A stretch of 64,000 bases of DNA from Streptomyces sp. NBC_01341 (lineage in GTDB: Bacteria; Actinomycetota; Actinomycetes; Streptomycetales; Streptomycetaceae): NCBI RefSeq assembly GCF_035946055.1, contig NZ_CP108364.1:6882001-6946000 (forward strand), given 5' to 3'. The translations under genes were made by a program, and so were the position numbers. Positions 27,032-35,900 of this stretch are shown here, one piece after another (the stretch's first letter is position 1; every line of letters begins with the position of its first letter). The notes under the pieces are model-generated. The model saw only the letters and a program-made list of their open reading frames with translations, was not told where the DNA came from and did not search any database.

Positions 27032-30000
27032 ATGCATCCACGGCTGTTCCAACGTGCCCGAACACAGCTCACCACTCTGCTCGTAGGAAGTTTTCTCGCA
27101 GGAGGCGTCTGGGCCGCCTCTCCGTCCGCGGCCGCACCCGACGAGATCCCGCCTCAGGAACCAGGCGTGACCCTGCGCGTCTTCGACACCCAGGTACCGC
27201 TCAGCAAGCTGTGCACGCTCAAGCCCGGCCAGACGCCCAACTACGACAAGCTGATGCCCGACGTGAACTGGTCGACGGTGGGCGACTTCGGTGGCTACGC
27301 CGACAACTTCGTTGCTGAGGCCTCTGGTTACCTCGTCATCCCCTCCGACGGTACGTACACCTTCCGCCTCACCAGTGACGACGGCTCGCGTCTCACGATC
27401 GACGACCAGGAGGTCATCGACCACGACGGTCTCCACGGTGCCGAGCCGAAGGACGGGTCCGTCCAACTCGAAGCAGGATCACACCCGTTCCGAGTCGACT
27501 ACTTCGAGAGGGGCGGCGAGCAGCAGCTCACACTCGCCTGGAGGCCGCCGGGCAAGGATGACTTCGGTGTGATCCCGCGTGAGGCGCTCAGCACGGACGC
27601 CGGGGTCGTCCGGGTCACGGCGCCGGGACGCAAGGAATGCGAGTCGGGTGCAGACAGCCCCGGAGACGGCCTGCCGCTCACGGACGTCCGCCCCGACCTC
27701 GCCCTCACCGACCTGCGACCGGACGGTTTCGAACCGCAGGTCACCGGCATGGACTGGCTGCCGGACGGGCGCCTCGCGCTGTCCACCTGGGGCGGCTCCG
27801 AGGCCGTCAAGGGTGAGGTGTACCTCCTGGACCACGTCACGGGGGACACCAGTCGCGACAAGGTGACGGTGACAAAGGTCGCCGAGGGCCTGCGCGAGCC
27901 CATGGGCATCAAGTACGTCGACGGCTCGCTCTACGTCTCGCAGAAGCACGAACTGACGCAACTCGTCGACATCGACGGTGACTTGGTCACCGACTCCTAC
28001 CGCACGGTGGCCACATGGCCATACGGCGGCAACTTCCACGAGTTCGCCTTCGGGCTGCTCTACCGCGACGGCTTCTTCTACGTGAACCTGTCGGTCGCGA
28101 TCAACTACGGCGGCGCGACGACCACCCCGCAGCCGGCGCCGGGCCGGGGTACGACGTACAGGGTGAACAAGAAGACGGGCAAGATCAAGGCGGTGGCAGG
28201 CGGCCTGCGGACCCCGAACGGGATCGGCTGGGGCCCCGGCGACGACATCTTCACCACCGACAACCAGGGCGGCTGGCTGCCGGCTTCCAAGCTCGTGCAC
28301 ATCAAGCAGGACCGCTTCTTCAACCACTACACCGAGCCCTCGGGCCCATTCGACAACCGTGCCGTCAACCAGCCGGTGCTCTGGCTGCCGCAGAACGAGA
28401 TCGGCAACTCCCCGAGCACACCTCTGCACCTGACGAAGGGGCGTTTCGCAGGGCAGATGCTCATCGGTGACGTCACCTACGGCGGACTGCAACGCGCATA
28501 CCTGGAGAAGGTGAAGGGGGAGTACCAGGGCGCGGTGTTCCGCTACACCCAGGGCCTCGAGGCCGGTGTCAACCGCATCACCATGGGGCCCGACGGCGCG
28601 ATCTACGCCGGCGGTCTCGGGGCCGACGGAAACTGGGGCCAGGAGGGGAAGCTGAAGTTCGGCCTGCAGAAGCTCACACCCAACGGGGGCAACACGTTCG
28701 ACATCCAGGAGATGCGCGCCGTGCCCGGTGGCTTCGACCTGGAGTACACCCAGCCGCTGTCCGAGGCCACGGCCGCGGAGCTGGTGACCCGTTACAGGGC
28801 CGAGCAGTGGCGCTACACACCGACGGCCGACTACGGAGGCCCGAAGATCGCCGAGGAGCAGCTCGGCGTCACGTCGGCGACCCTCGCCGAGGACGGCCGT
28901 ACCGTGCGCCTGCGGCTCGACGGGCTCAAGCCCGGCCGCGTCGTACACCTCCGCTCGCCGCGCCCCTTCGCCTCGGCCTCCGGCGAGACGCTCTGGAGCA
29001 CGGAGGCGTGGTACACGCTGAACGCCCTGCCGGGGAAGCAGCCGCCGCCGGCCACCCTGTACGAGGCCGAGGAGGCCCGGCTGACCGGTACGGCCGGAGT
29101 CAACACCGACCACCCCGGCTTCTCGGGCAGTGGGTTCGTCGACCGCTACAACACGGAGAACAAGGGCGCCACGACCTTCGACGTCACCGTGCCCAAGGTC
29201 GGCGACTACGACGTGAACCTGCGCTACTCCAACGGTCCCAACCCCTACCAGGGCACCAAGTCGCTCTCCCTCTACGTCAACGGAAAGAAGCTGAAGCAGA
29301 CGCGTCTCGCCTCGACCGGCACCTGGGACGCCTGGTCCACGCAGACCGAGCGGATCCGCCTGCACGCCGGGCCCAACACCCTCTCGTACCGCTTCGATCC
29401 CGGTGACGCGGGCCATGTGAACCTCGATCTGATCACTGTGCTCGCCCACGGGACCCCCGTCCCCCTCTTCGACGGCACCGCCGCCTCCCAGGAGCAGTGG
29501 CAGCACACGGACGGCCGGAACGTCGAGTGGCCCCTGGCCGCGGAGGGAGCCATGGAGGTGTGCTGCGGGGACATCCGCACCAAGGACGCCTATCAGGACT
29601 TCAGGCTGCACCTGGAGTTCCGGGTACCGCTGCTGCCGGACGACGTTACGGGTCAGAATCGCGGGAACAGCGGCATCTACCTGCAGGACCGCTACGAGTT
29701 GCAGATCCTCGACTCGTTCGGTGACACCACCCTCGACACGAACGAGGCGGGGGCCATCTACCAGAAGAAGGCTCCGGACATCAACGCGGCCACCGCACCG
29801 GAGACATGGCAGAAGTACGACGTCACGTTCCGCGCTGCCCGCTTCGACGACAACGGCCTCAAGACCGCCGACGCGCGAGTCACGGTCGTGTGGAACGGCA
29901 CGAAGGTCCACGACGACATCGCGATCGACGGACCGACCGGTGCCGGCATCGCCGAAGGGGCCTCGGCCGGAGCGATCCGGCTCCAGGACCACGGGAACAA

Positions 30001-30040
30001 GGTGCGATTCCGCAACATCCGCATCGAGCCGCTCGGCTGA
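27032..30040 (+). CDS. Secreted PA14 / beta-propeller / CBM / DUF1080 (3-keto-disaccharide hydrolase-like) multidomain protein
   Basis: 1002 aa. Signal peptide at 1-36 (basic start, hydrophobic LLVGSFLAGGVWA, then SAAAPDE). Domains: PA14 (about 42-190, YADNFVAEASGYLVIPSDGTYTFRL in part), glucose/sorbosone-dehydrogenase-like propeller (about 230-530, with MDWLPDGRLALSTWGG, GLRTPNGIGWGPGDD, RITMGPDGAIYAGGLG), CBM6/35-type beta-sandwich (about 675-806, YEAEEARLTG, GSGFVDRY), and DUF1080 (about 807-1002, PLFDGTAASQEQW, NSGIYLQDRYELQILDSFG). DUF1080 enzymes cleave 3-keto-glycosides. The combination implies extracellular oligosaccharide binding, oxidation and cleavage; the exact substrate is unknown. 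TGGAGG four bases before ATG. Ends in a strong hairpin terminator. Confidence 0.9.
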   Translation: MHPRLFQRARTQLTTLLVGSFLAGGVWAASPSAAAPDEIPPQEPGVTLRVFDTQVPLSKLCTLKPGQTPNYDKLMPDVNWSTVGDFGGYADNFVAEASGYLVIPSDGTYTFRLTSDDGSRLTIDDQEVIDHDGLHGAEPKDGSVQLEAGSHPFRVDYFERGGEQQLTLAWRPPGKDDFGVIPREALSTDAGVVRVTAPGRKECESGADSPGDGLPLTDVRPDLALTDLRPDGFEPQVTGMDWLPDGRLALSTWGGSEAVKGEVYLLDHVTGDTSRDKVTVTKVAEGLREPMGIKYVDGSLYVSQKHELTQLVDIDGDLVTDSYRTVATWPYGGNFHEFAFGLLYRDGFFYVNLSVAINYGGATTTPQPAPGRGTTYRVNKKTGKIKAVAGGLRTPNGIGWGPGDDIFTTDNQGGWLPASKLVHIKQDRFFNHYTEPSGPFDNRAVNQPVLWLPQNEIGNSPSTPLHLTKGRFAGQMLIGDVTYGGLQRAYLEKVKGEYQGAVFRYTQGLEAGVNRITMGPDGAIYAGGLGADGNWGQEGKLKFGLQKLTPNGGNTFDIQEMRAVPGGFDLEYTQPLSEATAAELVTRYRAEQWRYTPTADYGGPKIAEEQLGVTSATLAEDGRTVRLRLDGLKPGRVVHLRSPRPFASASGETLWSTEAWYTLNALPGKQPPPATLYEAEEARLTGTAGVNTDHPGFSGSGFVDRYNTENKGATTFDVTVPKVGDYDVNLRYSNGPNPYQGTKSLSLYVNGKKLKQTRLASTGTWDAWSTQTERIRLHAGPNTLSYRFDPGDAGHVNLDLITVLAHGTPVPLFDGTAASQEQWQHTDGRNVEWPLAAEGAMEVCCGDIRTKDAYQDFRLHLEFRVPLLPDDVTGQNRGNSGIYLQDRYELQILDSFGDTTLDTNEAGAIYQKKAPDINAATAPETWQKYDVTFRAARFDDNGLKTADARVTVVWNGTKVHDDIAIDGPTGAGIAEGASAGAIRLQDHGNKVRFRNIRIEPLG

Positions 30041-30061
30041 GGATCCGGCGCGACCACCGAC

Positions 30062-30091
30062 GCGGGGCACCTGCCAAGGCAGGTGCCCCGC
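30062..30091 (+). terminator. Hairpin terminator
   Basis: 14-bp perfect stem (GCGGGGCACCTGCC and its complement) with a 2-nt loop, 22 bp past the stop of the large secreted protein gene. Confidence 0.8.
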
Positions 30092-30152
30092 ACCGGTCTG
30101 CCCGCCTTCACCGCCGGTGGGCCCGAGCGGGCCACCGTGGTCCCGGTCGACG

Positions 30153-30854
30153 TCAGCCCGGCGAAGCCTCCGCCGCACTCCATGCGGACGACAGACCCGT
30201 CAGCCACGCAGGCGGCAGCTCGGCGTGCTCCCACTCCGCCCGCAACGCGGACGGCGTGACGGTGAGGCGCTCCAGCACGGCGATGCTCGTGGGGGAGTGG
30301 AGGAGGGAGTAGCGACCGTGAAGGGCGATGTGACTGCTCGGCCCGTACCGGGCGTACAACCTGGCCAGCCGCTCCCGCTCGGCCTGGGCGAACCGCTCCA
30401 ACTGTCCGGCGTATCCCACGCGGCCCACGACACTCATGGTGCCGAGCACCGCGGTGAGCACTTCGTCCGACACTTCGGGGTCGAGGTCCGAGCTGCCGCT
30501 GAAGGTGAGATAGACCGGTGTCACGGCAACCTTCGCGCGCTCCACGTCCACTTTCCCGACGGGGTGGTGGCCTCGCGACGTGTTCTCCTCGGTCCCGGAC
30601 GCAGCCGGGCCGATGGCACGTTCCAGGGCCCGTCCGGCGGCACCGACGAGCACGTCGCCGGCGGCACGGGCGCCGTCGTTCCATCCCATGCCGTACGGTT
30701 GCCCGCTGTCGCCCGGGGCGCCGCCGGCCTTGCCGAGTTCGCCGGCGGCGTCCGCGATCGCCCCGGCCTGCACGAGCGCGATGAGCTCCTCGGCCTCACT
30801 CCGGGGGACGCCCGCACGGCCCAGGAGCTCGAAGAGGGTCTCCTTCGCATTCAT
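30153..30854 (-). CDS. Hypothetical protein (233 aa), soluble
   Basis: Begins MNAKETLFELLGRAGVPRSEAEELIALVQAGAIADA and contains PVYLTFSGSSDLDPEVSDEVL, ERLARLYARYGPSSHIALHGRYSLLHSPTS. No signal peptide, membrane segment or family I can name. The N-terminal 40 residues look like a small helical domain. No strong ribosome site at the ATG. It lies after, and in the same direction as, the DeoR regulator gene but 256 bp away, so co-transcription is uncertain. Confidence 0.7.
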   Translation of the reverse strand: MNAKETLFELLGRAGVPRSEAEELIALVQAGAIADAAGELGKAGGAPGDSGQPYGMGWNDGARAAGDVLVGAAGRALERAIGPAASGTEENTSRGHHPVGKVDVERAKVAVTPVYLTFSGSSDLDPEVSDEVLTAVLGTMSVVGRVGYAGQLERFAQAERERLARLYARYGPSSHIALHGRYSLLHSPTSIAVLERLTVTPSALRAEWEHAELPPAWLTGLSSAWSAAEASPG

Positions 30855-31110
30855 GACGCTGGCGGAGTCCAGCGGGTACCGGCCCGCTTCGGCGGTGTCG
30901 ATCGTGTCCTCCTCGTCTGCCCGGCCTGCCACCGGTGCGATGCGTAGCGCCTGTGCCGCACCGTCCGCGCTTCGGCCGTGCGACGCTTCACGGGCGACGG
31001 ACGCCGCCCCTGTTCCCAAGTCTCCACGACTCGCCGGTCGAAGCGGAGCCCGGACACGACGCCCGGGGCCATCAGCCGCGGCGGTACGGCGCCGGCCGGC
31101 CGTCCGTGGG

Positions 31111-31872
31111 TCAGGGGCGGGTGCCGAGGATCTCCACGCCGAGTGCCGCGAGTTCCCCGATCGACGCGTCGTGCGGGCCGGCGTCGGTGATGAGCCCGCT
31201 GATCTCCTCCCAGGGCAGCACCCGGTAGCGCGAGGCCGTTCCGATCTTCTCGGAGGAGGCGAGGATGTAGGTGTCCGCCGCACGGGAGGCCAGAGCGCGC
31301 TTCATCGCCGCCTCCTCGGAATCGCCCGTGGTCAGTCCCGCCTCGTGGTGCACGCCGGTCACGCCGAGCAGACAGAGGTCGGCGGAGACGTATTGGGCGG
31401 CCTCGACCGCGGTCGCGCCGCAGGTCACCGCCGAGTGCTTGAAGACGCGCCCGCCGAGCAGGAACAGCTCCGCGTGCGGATGGTCGAGCAGGGCTGCGGC
31501 GATCGTCGGACTGTGGGTGATCACGGTGCAGGCGAGATCCTGCGGAAGCGCCCGCGCGACGGCCAGGGCGGTGGTGCCCCCGTCGAGGATCAGGGCGTCG
31601 CCCGGCCGGACCAGGCCGGCGGCCACGGAAGCGACCTTTCGCTTCCCGTCGGGGGACACGCCCAGACGTGAGGAATGGTCGACCACGGCGGGCGAGACCG
31701 GAAGCGCGCCGCCGTAGACCCGTTGGCACAGTCCGTCGGCCGCGAGATCACGGAGGTCGCGCCGCACGCTGTCCTCGGAGATCCCCAGTTCGGCGGCCAC
31801 AGCCTTGGCGACGATCTTTCCTTCGCGGGAGAGCAGGCCGAGCAGGTGGGCGCGTCGTTCAGCAGCCAACAT
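31111..31872 (-). CDS. DeoR/GlpR family transcriptional regulator
   Basis: 253 aa. N-terminal DeoR helix-turn-helix (RRAHLLGLLSREGKIVAKAVAAELGISEDSVRRDLRDLAADGL, with RVYGGAL immediately after) and C-terminal sugar-phosphate-sensing DeoRC domain (ALILDGGTTALAVARAL, THSPTIAAALLDHP, LGVTGVHHEAGLTTGDSEEAAMKRAL). These repressors bind operators until a phosphorylated sugar or similar ligand releases them. ATG with AGGAGA eight bases upstream. Divergent from the broken nudK-like gene; the short dyad at its own promoter suggests autoregulation. Confidence 0.93.
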   Translation of the reverse strand: MLAAERRAHLLGLLSREGKIVAKAVAAELGISEDSVRRDLRDLAADGLCQRVYGGALPVSPAVVDHSSRLGVSPDGKRKVASVAAGLVRPGDALILDGGTTALAVARALPQDLACTVITHSPTIAAALLDHPHAELFLLGGRVFKHSAVTCGATAVEAAQYVSADLCLLGVTGVHHEAGLTTGDSEEAAMKRALASRAADTYILASSEKIGTASRYRVLPWEEISGLITDAGPHDASIGELAALGVEILGTRP

Positions 31873-31889
31873 CTGTGTTCTCTCCTGTT

Positions 31890-31914
31890 CATGCGCGTTT
31901 CTGCATGTATCCTA
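31890..31914 (-). promoter_or_regulatory. Putative promoter and operator of the DeoR gene
   Basis: On the minus strand TAGGAT (31914-31909) resembles a -10 box. Just downstream of it, CATGC-N8-GCATG (31890-31907) overlaps the expected transcription start and lies ahead of the ribosome site, a fitting place for self-repression. No good -35 seen. Confidence 0.4.
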
Positions 31915-32081
31915 GCGTCCCGCGACCTTGACATCCGCGCACACCCCGATCACCGGTCCGAGGATGCGGTGGGGGTTGCGGTCGTGATCCGGCCGGTGCG
32001 GGCCCCGCCCGACGCCGGCGTGTCAGGACGTCGCGGCTCCACGTCGCACCTCGTACCCGTACCCCGACCGCAGGAGACCGT

Positions 32082-32749
32082 GTGAGCAGCCCCGGCACAG
32101 ACACCCCCGACCACCGTGGCCGCACCGGTCTCGATCGCGCGGGACGGGATCTGCGGCGCAACCCGGACGTGGTGATCCGCGATGTCGAGCTCACGTCCCA
32201 GGGGTGGCACGTCCTGCGCCGCACGACCTTCGACTACCGGCGCCGTGACGGGCGCTGGGCCACCCAGCAGCGCGAGACGTACGACCGCGGCAACGGCGTA
32301 GTCGTCCTGCCCTACGACACCGAACGCCAATGCGTCCTGCTCACCCGCCAGTTCCGCTACCCCGCCTACGTCAACGGCCACCCCGACGGCATGCTCGTCG
32401 AAGCCGCCGCGGGGCTGCTCGACGCGGACGATCCGATCACCGCCGTCAGGCGCGAGGGCGCGGAGGAGCTCGGTGTCACGCTCGGCCGGCTCACCCACGT
32501 CCTCGACGCCTTCATGAGCCTCGGTTCGGTCACCGAGTGCCTGCACTACTTCGCCGCCCCTACACCGCGGCGGACAGAGTCGGAACCGGCGGAGGGCTGG
32601 AGGAGGAGGGTGAGGACATCGAGGTCCTCGAGCTTCCCTTCGCGGAAGCACTCGCCATGACCCGCGACGGGCGCATCACGGACGGCAAGACCATCCTGCT
32701 CCTGCAATGGGCCGCCCTGGACGGGCCGTTCGCGCCCGCGACCGGATGA
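32082..32749 (+). pseudogene. NudK-like Nudix (GDP-mannose/nucleoside-diphosphate-sugar) hydrolase gene with a 1-nt frameshift
   Basis: GTG start with AGGAGA four bases upstream. The first frame covers the N-terminal part and the Nudix box (GLLDADDPITAVRREGAEELGV) up to TECLHYFAAP, then runs into random sequence and stops at 32660. The family C-terminus (DRVGTGGGLEEEGEDIEVLE, FAEALAMTRDGRITDGKTILLLQW) continues in the +1 frame to 32749. Adding one C to the CCCC run at 32557-32560 restores a 222-residue protein; total length fits exactly. Either an inactivating deletion, a sequencing error in a homopolymer, or (less likely) programmed frameshifting. If intact it would hydrolyse GDP-mannose or a similar nucleotide sugar. 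Divergent from the DeoR gene. Confidence 0.85.
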
Positions 32750-32944
32750 CGGGAGGCGTGCGGAGCCGACGGCAGCGCGGCCATGTCCCGGGTTTCCGGC
32801 CGGAAGGGCCGCGCTGTCGGGGCGGGTGGCACGGGGCTGCCGCCCGCCGACCGCTGGGCGGAGCTGTGCGACAGCCCGACGACCGCGCGAGTGCGGTCGT
32901 GTGCGCGCAAGCCGGTCGCGCCCCGCGGACGGCCCCGGCGGGCG

Positions 32945-33772
32945 TCAGCCGTTGAACGTGTCCGGGTCGAAACCGGTGCGCTCGTCACGGTTGAGGGCGG
33001 AGATCTCGCCGACATCCGCGTCGGTGAGTTCGAAGTCGAAGAGAGCGAAGTTCTCCTCGATCCGCTTCTGCGTCGATGACTTGGGGAAGACGATGTCGCC
33101 GCGCTGCAGGTGCCAGCGCAGGGTCACCTGAGCCGTCGACCTGCCCACGCGCTCCGCGATGCGGGTGATGGCCGGGTCGTCCAGCACCTTGCCCTGCGCG
33201 ATGGGCGACCACGCCTCGGTGGCGATGCCGTGCTCGGTGCCGAAGGAGCGGACGGTGTCCTGGGTGAGGTAGGGGTGAACCTCGATCTGGTTCACCGCAG
33301 GGACCACCGTGCTGCTCTCCATCAGCCGACGCAGGTGGTGCGGCTGGAAGTTGGAGACGCCGATCGCCTTGACCCGTCCGGAGCGGTAGATCTCCTCCAT
33401 GGCGTGCCAGGTCTCCACGAAGTCCCCGACACCCGGCAGGGGCCAGTGGATGAGGAAGAGGTCCAGATAGTCGAGCCCGAGCTCTTCCATCGTGCCCTCG
33501 AACGCACCCAGAGCGGCATCGTGCGCGTGGGCACCATTGTTCAGTTTGCTGGTCACGAAGACGTCGGCCCGCTCCAGTCCGGAGTCACGGACCGCCTGGC
33601 CCACCCCCTTCTCGTTGCCGTACATCTCCGCGGTGTCGATGTGCCGGTAGCCGGCTCTGATGGCTGCCAGGGTCGTCTCGCGGGTCTCCTCCGGCGGGAT
33701 CTGGAAGGTCCCGAAGCCGAGCTGCGGGATCTTCACACCGTTGTTGAGCGTCACGTCGGGTACTGAGGACAC
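32945..33772 (-). CDS. Aldo/keto reductase
   Basis: 275 aa, (beta/alpha)8 barrel. The tetrad is visible: Asp and Tyr in GYRHIDTAEMYGNEKGVG, Lys in VFVTSKLNNG, His in FLIHWPLPG. Further family motifs: AIGVSNFQPHHL, QIEVHPYL, and the NADPH-binding end IVFPKSSTQKRIEENFALFDFEL. It reduces aldehydes or ketones with NADPH; similar to 2,5-diketo-gluconate reductases. GTG start with AGGAG five bases upstream. Confidence 0.93.
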   Translation of the reverse strand: MSSVPDVTLNNGVKIPQLGFGTFQIPPEETRETTLAAIRAGYRHIDTAEMYGNEKGVGQAVRDSGLERADVFVTSKLNNGAHAHDAALGAFEGTMEELGLDYLDLFLIHWPLPGVGDFVETWHAMEEIYRSGRVKAIGVSNFQPHHLRRLMESSTVVPAVNQIEVHPYLTQDTVRSFGTEHGIATEAWSPIAQGKVLDDPAITRIAERVGRSTAQVTLRWHLQRGDIVFPKSSTQKRIEENFALFDFELTDADVGEISALNRDERTGFDPDTFNG

Positions 33773-34223
33773 GGTGGCTCCTTGCTGTTCTGTGCCTGGG
33801 AGGCGGTGAGCTGAGCTGGTCCGGGAGGGTGCCGTCGGCCGAGGACGGATCCACCGGGAGTGCGCGAGTTGCCGTCGGCGAGGGGGATCGCCTCAATCCC
33901 GACCCCGGTGGATCATGCGTTCCGTCCTTCTCGCGTCGTACCCGAACAAGCAGGTGGAAAACGGGCTGTAGGTATCTATATCAGCAACTTTCGTTTACGG
34001 TGCGTTACGTAGAGGGGAGCTCTCCCGGCGCCCGTGCAGTCGCTGTTCAACGACTCCGGCCCGCGAGGGCCTGAGGCCGCCGTCCGCCCCGAGCGCGGCC
34101 TGGGGGCGCGTCGTTGTCGCGTCCGGCTTCCAAGGGCCCCGAGTGGGTGGTGTCCGAGTCCGCACCAACCCCCCGATCCGGGCCGGGTCCGAAGAGGTGC
34201 GCCGGGCGAATAGGGTGACTCGC
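33773..34223. other. Intergenic region with an AT-rich island at 33968-34012
   Basis: No supported gene. Positions 33968-34012 (with TATCTATATCAG, CGTTTACG and CGTTACG) are far richer in A/T than anything nearby, and likely hold the promoter/operator of the divergent aldo/keto-reductase or the AI-2E-type transporter gene. Confidence 0.5.
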
Positions 34224-35345
34224 ATGTCTGTCACGTTGAGCTCCACCAAGACCCGAGCGGCTCTCCGCGTCTCAGCGCGAATCTCCGGCGAAATGCTGGT
34301 GGTCCTTGTCATGGCCGCGGCGGTGGTGTGGCTGCTCGGCCGTATGTGGTCGGTCGTCTGGCCGCTGATAGTCGGCCTGTTGCTGACCACACTGACATGG
34401 CCGATCACGCGCCACCTGCGTCGGCGCGGGTGGCCTCCGGCTCTGGCTGCCTCCGTCGTGACGGTGGTGTTCCTCCTGGTGGCCGTCGGGGTCGCGGCGC
34501 TCATCGCGGTGCCGGTGGCCTCGCAGTCCGGTGAACTCGCCGACGGCGTGGTCGAAGGCATCCAACGGCTGAGGGAGTGGGCCTCCGGGCCGCCGCTGAA
34601 CATCGGTGACGATCAGATCACCGGCGCGTTCGATTCGGCGACCAGCCGCATCCAGGACAGCATCGGCAGCATGGTCACCACCGTCGTCACCGGAGTGAGC
34701 ACCGTGGTCAACGGTGTGGTGACAGCCGTCCTGGCGGTCTTCCTGATGTTCTTCATGCTCAAGGACGGCCCCCGCTTCCTGCCCTGGCTCGCCCGTCAAC
34801 TGCCCGGGCGGCTCGCCACGGACGTGCCGACCGTCGCGGCACGCGGCTGGGCGACCCTGGGCGAATTCGTACGCTCCCAGGCATACGTCGGTCTGCTCGA
34901 CGCGGTCCTCATCGGCCTCGGCCTGTGGATCGTCGGAGTGCCGCTCGTGCTCCCCCTGGCGGTGCTGACCTTCGTCTCCGCGTTCGTGCCGATCGTGGGC
35001 GCACTGTTCGCGGGCTTCGTCGCCGTTCTGATCGCCCTCGTGTCGAACGGACTGACCGACGCGCTGATCGTCCTGGCGATCATCGTGGTGGTGCAACAGC
35101 TGGAGGGCAACGTGTTCCAGCCCATGATCCAGAGCCGGGGACTCGGCCTGCACGCCGCGGTGGTCCTGCTGGCGGTGACGTTGGGCGGAAGCCTCGCCGG
35201 CATCGTGGGCAGCCTGCTCGCGGTGCCCGTCGCCGCACTGATCGCCGTGGTCTGGAACTACCTCCGCGAGCAGCTCAGCGTGCCGACGCAGGACCCAACG
35301 CAGGACCCGGAAGCCCACGCGTCACCGGTCGGCTCCTCGTCGTAG
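34224..35345 (+). CDS. AI-2E family transporter (YdiK/PerM-type membrane protein)
   Basis: 373 aa with about eight hydrophobic segments: two pairs near the N-terminus (35-75 and 78-110), a soluble stretch about 110-160, then the C-terminal bundle. FLMFFMLKDGPRFLPWLARQLP and QLEGNVFQPMIQSRGLGLHAAVVLLAVTLGG are family signatures. The family exports autoinducer-2 or acts as Na+/H+-type carrier in different members; function here open. TAGGGT ends 7 bp before the ATG, so the mRNA may be nearly leaderless. Ends with a short repeat PTQDPTQDPE. Confidence 0.9.
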   Translation: MSVTLSSTKTRAALRVSARISGEMLVVLVMAAAVVWLLGRMWSVVWPLIVGLLLTTLTWPITRHLRRRGWPPALAASVVTVVFLLVAVGVAALIAVPVASQSGELADGVVEGIQRLREWASGPPLNIGDDQITGAFDSATSRIQDSIGSMVTTVVTGVSTVVNGVVTAVLAVFLMFFMLKDGPRFLPWLARQLPGRLATDVPTVAARGWATLGEFVRSQAYVGLLDAVLIGLGLWIVGVPLVLPLAVLTFVSAFVPIVGALFAGFVAVLIALVSNGLTDALIVLAIIVVVQQLEGNVFQPMIQSRGLGLHAAVVLLAVTLGGSLAGIVGSLLAVPVAALIAVVWNYLREQLSVPTQDPTQDPEAHASPVGSSS

Positions 35346-35412
35346 GGTGCGCGACCGCTGAGGTGCGTTCCGGACTCCACGGGCTGCCGGACCGCGGACG
35401 GGTCGCGGTGGG

Positions 35413-35442
35413 TTGCCCAGGGATCGGATTGCCCAGGGATCG
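35413..35442 (+). repeat. 14-bp direct repeat with 16-bp period
   Basis: TTGCCCAGGGATCG occurs at 35413-35426 and again at 35429-35442, separated by GA. It lies 144 bp upstream of the IHF gene start. Could be a tandem regulator site or a simple duplication. Confidence 0.7.
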
Positions 35443-35585
35443 TGACAGCGGCGGCCACGCTTCGGGGGAGAGCCGACACGGAGTCATACCGGGGCCCCAC
35501 ACGGGCACTAGCAGAGGCACCAGGTCCGACGGTGCGACGCGACGAGGCGTCGTGGCCGACCCGACAGGAAGAGGGGAACCACGCC

Positions 35586-35900
35586 GTGACTCTGCCCCAT
35601 CTGACAGCCGAAGCCCGCAGCAGCGCACTGAAGAGGGCCATAGCCGTACGCCAGGAGCGTGCCGAGCTGCTGGCCGATCTCAAGGCGGGCAGGATCTCCC
35701 TGCATGACGTGTTCAGACGCAGCGACCCGGTCGTGGCCAGGACATCCGTCCGACGCCTTCTGGAGTCGCTTCCCCGCATCGGCAAGATTCGGGCAGGTCA
35801 GATCCTCCGTGAGTACGGAATCTCCGAGACGCGCCGCGTCCGGGGTCTCGGTGCGCACCAGAAGCACCGCCTTCTCACGTTGTTTCCGGATCAGGGCTGA
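35586..35900 (+). CDS. Actinobacterial integration host factor paralogue
   Basis: 104 aa. The C-terminal half (ARTSVRRLLESLPRIGKIRAGQILREYGISETRRVRGLGAHQKHRLL) matches the helix-two-turns-helix core and the RRVRGLG tail of mIHF/sIHF, the nucleoid-associated DNA-binding protein of actinobacteria. The N-terminal helix (LKRAIAVRQERAELLADLKAGRISLHDVFRR) also fits. Canonical sIHF is normally encoded next to guanylate kinase; that context is absent here, so this looks like a second copy, possibly used in development or stress. GTG start with GAGGGG upstream. Confidence 0.88.
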   Translation: MTLPHLTAEARSSALKRAIAVRQERAELLADLKAGRISLHDVFRRSDPVVARTSVRRLLESLPRIGKIRAGQILREYGISETRRVRGLGAHQKHRLLTLFPDQG

